64,000 bases of DNA from an uncultured Bacilli bacterium (lineage in GTDB: Bacteria > Bacillota_I > Bacilli_A > RFN20 > CAG-826): the NCBI GenBank assembly GCA_944369075.1, contig CALVXK010000005.1, forward strand, positions 47,855 through 111,854, in the 5' to 3' direction. The stretch's first letter is position 1. The number at the start of each line of letters is the position of its first letter. Shown here piece after piece: positions 60,782 to 64,000 of this stretch. The notes beneath the pieces are model-generated. The model saw nothing but the letters and a program-made list of their open reading frames with translations, had not been told where the DNA came from and ran no database searches. The translations under genes were made by a program, and so were the position numbers.

Positions 60782-62860
60782 TTACTTATTTTTGTAATAA
60801 TTATACAACTCTTCTTGGCTTCTAAAAGGTAAATTATTTTCTGCTGGTTTATTTTTTACATATTTGCCATCATTAGTTACGATGATTGATTTAGCTGTAT
60901 CTTTTAAACCAAAATCGACAATCATTTCTAATTCTTTTTGTATTTCTGGATCATAAATTGGAGTGACTACTTCGATTCTATTATATAAATTTCTTGGCAT
61001 CCAGTCGGCTGAACCCATAAAATAAAGCGGATTTCCGCCATTAGTAAAGATAAAAATACGAGAATGTTCAAGATATCTATCGATAATTCCATGAACTGTA
61101 ATATTTTCACTTACATCTTTAATTCCAGGAATAATTGAAGAATTTCCTCTAATTAATAAATCGATTTTTACTCCATTACTTGAAGCATTATAAAGTAGTT
61201 TTACCATCTTTTTATCGGTAATATGGTTAATTTTAATCTTAATTCCAGAAGGTAAACCAAGTTTATTATTTTTAATTTCGTTTTTAATTAATTTTTCAAA
61301 AACTTGTTCCATATGTAAAGGAGAAACAAGCAAGTTTCTAAAATTATGTTTATCATAAGGCATCATGATTAAATCAAAAACGCATTTAACTTCATTAACA
61401 ATTTTTGGATTAGACGTAAAAAGTAAGCAATCGGTGTATTGTTTAGCATTTCCTTCATGGAAGTTACCAGTTGATATAACAGCGATATCTTTCATGTTTT
61501 TTAATTTAATGTAAACGATTTTACCATGGATCTTGAAACCTTCTTGACCAGTTAAAACGTTAACTCCATTATCTTTTAAAGTTTGGGAAATTAAAATGTT
61601 ACTAGATTCATCAAAACGAGCTAAAAGTTCAACCATCGCAGTAACTTTCTTACCATTTCTTGCAGCATTAGATAAAGCTGCTACAACACGTGAATTACTA
61701 GCAGCACGATAAATTGTTGCTCTTATTTCACTAACTAAAGGAGAAATACTTGCTTCTTGTAAAAGTTCAACAAAAGAATTAAAAGATTGATATGGAACAT
61801 GAATTAACATATCTTTATCTTGAATTTTAGAAAGCAAGGAATCACCATTTATTACTTCTTTAATTTCTTTTCTTTCCCAAGGCTCATAATTTAATCCTTT
61901 TATATTAAGTCTAGGGAATTTCATTAAATCTTTATTGTTATGGTATTTTCCACCAATTGATACAATATCTAAATCATCGATTTCGAACTTTTTAATTAAT
62001 TTTGAATATAAATCTTTTGGAATATTTTCTCCAAAAACAACTCTAACAGGTATACCCTTTTTTCTTTCTTTAACTGCTTCACTAATAGATTTTAAAATAC
62101 CTTCTTCAGGATCACTTTCAACTTCCATTTCAGCATCTTTAGAGAATTTAAAAGCATAAGCTTCATACTTTTTATATGGTAAATCTTTGAAAATATAATC
62201 TAAATTAAGTCTAATAACATCATCTAAATAAATAAAATAGTATTTATCTTTTTCAGAACTTGGAACACTTATAAATCTTCCACAAAAATGTACTGGAAGA
62301 GGAATTAAAGCATAAGTTACATCATCTAAATATGATTCTTTTTTACCTTCCATTTTAACTGCAAGATAAATATGAGTATCGTTAACGCTGCTTAAATTAG
62401 CTTTCTTAGAAATAACTAATGGATTGATATATAAAGCAATATTTTTTAAGAAATAATCTTTTAAATATTCTTTTTGAGATTTACTGACATTATTTTCATT
62501 AAGAAGAAAAACTCCTTTTTCTTCAAGTTCAGCAAATATTTCTTTTAAAGCAACGTTAAATTCTTTTCGATATTCTTCAGTTAAATGAAAAATTTCTTCT
62601 AACTCTTTTTTAGCTAAAGCTTTATCGTCTTTAAAAGATTTTGATACTGATTCAGCAATTCTTTTAAGTTGAGCGACTCTAACTTTGTAATATTCATCTT
62701 GGTTATTAGAATAAATTCCTAAGAAGGATAATCTTTCTAATAAAGGAACATTCTTATCTTCTGCTTCTTTAATAATACGATAATTAAAATAGTTCCATGA
62801 GACGTCTCTTTCGACGTAATTTGATTTACTTAACTTAATTCTTTTTACTTTATTTTCCAT
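60782..62860 (-). CDS. ppk1: Polyphosphate kinase 1
   Basis: This 692-residue enzyme reversibly polymerises the gamma-phosphate of ATP into polyphosphate. It has the PPK1 N-terminal, head and two PLD-like C-terminal domains. The autophosphorylated His is in FKIHGKIVYIK (about residue 446), and a second conserved His occurs in YLEHSRIFIF (near 597). Length matches the family. It is the first gene of ppk-ppx-cca-S66. Confidence 0.95.
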   Translation of the reverse strand: MENKVKRIKLSKSNYVERDVSWNYFNYRIIKEAEDKNVPLLERLSFLGIYSNNQDEYYKVRVAQLKRIAESVSKSFKDDKALAKKELEEIFHLTEEYRKEFNVALKEIFAELEEKGVFLLNENNVSKSQKEYLKDYFLKNIALYINPLVISKKANLSSVNDTHIYLAVKMEGKKESYLDDVTYALIPLPVHFCGRFISVPSSEKDKYYFIYLDDVIRLNLDYIFKDLPYKKYEAYAFKFSKDAEMEVESDPEEGILKSISEAVKERKKGIPVRVVFGENIPKDLYSKLIKKFEIDDLDIVSIGGKYHNNKDLMKFPRLNIKGLNYEPWERKEIKEVINGDSLLSKIQDKDMLIHVPYQSFNSFVELLQEASISPLVSEIRATIYRAASNSRVVAALSNAARNGKKVTAMVELLARFDESSNILISQTLKDNGVNVLTGQEGFKIHGKIVYIKLKNMKDIAVISTGNFHEGNAKQYTDCLLFTSNPKIVNEVKCVFDLIMMPYDKHNFRNLLVSPLHMEQVFEKLIKNEIKNNKLGLPSGIKIKINHITDKKMVKLLYNASSNGVKIDLLIRGNSSIIPGIKDVSENITVHGIIDRYLEHSRIFIFTNGGNPLYFMGSADWMPRNLYNRIEVVTPIYDPEIQKELEMIVDFGLKDTAKSIIVTNDGKYVKNKPAENNLPFRSQEELYNYYKNK

Positions 62861-62973
62861 ACTCGTTATATTTTATAATAATTAATATAATAAATAACCA
62901 AAAAAATTGTTAAGATTTCTTAAAAATTTATATATTTAAATTATTACTCTATATTATCGATATGAACTTACTT

Positions 62974-63411
62974 TTATGATAACTCTTTAATCATGTGGAT
63001 ATGAGGGCAACCCTCGTCTAAAAAGGTTTCGCCCACCTCTTTATATCCGCATTTTTTGTAAAAACCTTTTGCTCTAACTTGAGCTCCTAAAATTATTCTT
63101 TTTGCACCGTTTTCTTTAGCTACTTCTTCAGCTTTTTTTAATATTAGTTTCCCTAGATGTTTTTCACGATATTCTTTTCTAATTGCAAAACGGCCTAGAG
63201 TAAATTCTTCGTTTTTAACATTTTCTTCAGTTTGAAATAACCTACAAATTCCAACAGGATTATTATTTACATCATCTAACATCAATATTTGTATACAATT
63301 GTTATCAATTGTATCAAATTCCTCTTTAAAACCTTGTTCTTTTACAAATACTTCTTCTCTTATTAATTTTGCTTTTAAAGGTAACTTATTTCTTATAACC
63401 TCAAATTCCAT
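62974..63411 (-). CDS. GNAT-family acetyltransferase
   Basis: This 145-residue GNAT N-acetyltransferase has an acetyl-CoA loop in the region YREKHLGKLILKKAEE (about 79-94). It is of the ElaA-like type: a VFVKEQGF segment (about 22-30), and a C-terminal CPHIHMIKEL. The substrate is unknown. It is a single gene with no partner. Confidence 0.85.
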   Translation of the reverse strand: MEFEVIRNKLPLKAKLIREEVFVKEQGFKEEFDTIDNNCIQILMLDDVNNNPVGICRLFQTEENVKNEEFTLGRFAIRKEYREKHLGKLILKKAEEVAKENGAKRIILGAQVRAKGFYKKCGYKEVGETFLDEGCPHIHMIKELS

Positions 63412-63563
63412 AATATTAATTTATCGCAAAAAAATATTTTTGAAAAGAAAGTAATTCCTTTTTTTATTTGCGAGTTTTTGGCCACACCTTCTTTTGACTA
63501 AATTAGTTTTCCCTATTAAATTTAGTTATTTTTGATAAATAATTAATATATAGAGGCTTTAAG

Positions 63564-63800
63564 ATTGTAAAAGTAAATAAAATAGCCAAAAGTGAACCTA
63601 ATGGTTGGATTAAAGTTAAAAAGATGTCGAATAATGCTTATGCTCGATTTTTAAATGAATATCGTGGTAAAGATTTTATCGATAAAGAAGGCTCATTTAT
63701 ACTAGATTATATCGATGAGAAATATTTTAATCGCTATGAAGTACATCATGTTGAAGAGAATAAGGGGTGTCATTTATCTAGTAGGGTTTCGTTTTTCTAA
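63564..63800 (+). pseudogene. Small gene fragment, possible ATT start, 3' end replaced by inserted element
   Basis: The frame is open for 78 codons from ATT 63564, 7 nt after GAGG. The last eleven codons come from the inverted-repeat element beginning at 63762, so the original C-terminus was lost. The first ATG (63627) would give 57 residues. The pre-insertion part is mixed alpha/beta and basic, with no recognised family. It could instead be a chance open frame. Confidence 0.4.
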
Positions 63801-63956
63801 TAGCCTAACGTTTTTCTAGTAGGGGTATCGTTTGTCTAGTAGAACTAGAATTAGAAAATCTATAGGTTCGAACCAATTTATATCTACTAGCAAAACGCAA
63901 CATAATAAAAAAATGCCCGATTTCTCGGACAAATATCGCTAATTTTGACACCCTTT
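63762..63956. mobile_element. Short inverted-repeat element, MITE-like, IS-end derived
   Basis: The 11-bp terminal inverted repeats (63762-63772 and 63946-63956, one mismatch) start TGTCA-like inside a GGG/CCC extension. The interior is 173 bp with no gene. Its left half has about four short copies of a CTAGTAGG-type motif at roughly 20-bp spacing (63777-63842), as in the transposase-binding ends of IS21-type elements. The flanking AAT at 63759-63761 and 63957-63959 may be a small target duplication. Confidence 0.5.
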
Positions 63957-64000
63957 AATTGTATCAAAATGTTAGTTATAAGATGGCGGGGGTGGAAGGA

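Noticed and set aside
1..64000. Use of the Mycoplasma genetic code (TGA as Trp)
   Set aside because: TGA ends jetA and the gene at 18164-18382 where neighbours overlap, and tryptophan is encoded by TGG throughout the conserved proteins.
1..64000. A CRISPR array
   Set aside because: No regularly spaced 24-40-bp direct repeats with unique spacers were seen; the repeats at 50964-51055 have only two full units and lie in a promoter region.

Overview
The window is AT-rich chromosome from a low-GC member of the Bacilli, most likely a reduced-genome gut lineage near the Mollicutes, RF39 or Erysipelotrichia. The evidence is a Bacillus-like ezrA / cysteine desulfurase / thiI cluster, the infC-rpmI-rplT operon behind a leader attenuator, a CcpA-type cre site, and a mycoplasma-like PotABCD transporter with an enlarged PotA. 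TGA is a stop here: it ends jetA and the small gene at 18164-18382. The standard bacterial code therefore applies, not the Mycoplasma code. The genus is inferred from gene content only.

Layout. 1-4510 carries jetA, jetB and a cut-off jetC of a Wadjet-type (SMC-like) anti-plasmid system. 4820-5113 holds tRNA-Pro and tRNA-Cys. 5230-10241 is a polyamine ABC transporter. 10445-16528 is housekeeping: purA, purB, argS, nadD and a ferredoxin-type aldo/keto reductase.

16615-33242 is a 16.6-kb integrated element in the 3' end of tRNA-Arg(TCT), bounded by 52-bp direct repeats that contain the tRNA 3' end and its terminator. Leftward it encodes an XRE repressor and an Mrr-HRDC nuclease-like protein. 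Rightward a long operon runs through small cytoplasmic proteins, four large secreted or membrane-anchored proteins, a Zot/pI-like membrane ATPase, a Rep_trans rolling-circle initiator with a 15-bp hairpin inside its gene, and a tyrosine integrase. Order and content resemble a filamentous (inovirus-like) prophage, though I could not identify a major coat protein. Non-coding structures at 26998-27058, 29746-29780 and 32919-33139 are candidates for its origin, packaging or recombination sites. I regard this element as the most interesting content of the window.

33652-45000 is host chromosome again: small membrane proteins and a lipoprotein, a HAD phosphatase, the IF3-L35-L20 operon (IF3 appears to start at ATC), ferritin, the thiI cluster, rpsD with a leader, and a phosphodiesterase. 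45094-49240 encodes a trimeric [FeFe] hydrogenase (HydABC type) with a perfect cre match upstream, which ties H2 production to carbon control. 49624-57367 holds a DUF4143-type ATPase behind unusual 52-bp-period repeats, a 2-hydroxyacid dehydrogenase, an Xaa-Pro aminopeptidase, a serpin-like lipoprotein, and an ArsR-SDR-EFR1 redox cassette. 57461-62860 is a ppk-ppx-cca-LD-carboxypeptidase run. The end of the window has a GNAT gene and a small gene truncated by a short inverted-repeat (MITE-like) element at 63762-63956.

Everything here was read by eye from sequence. Family names rest on recognisable motifs, not on database searches.
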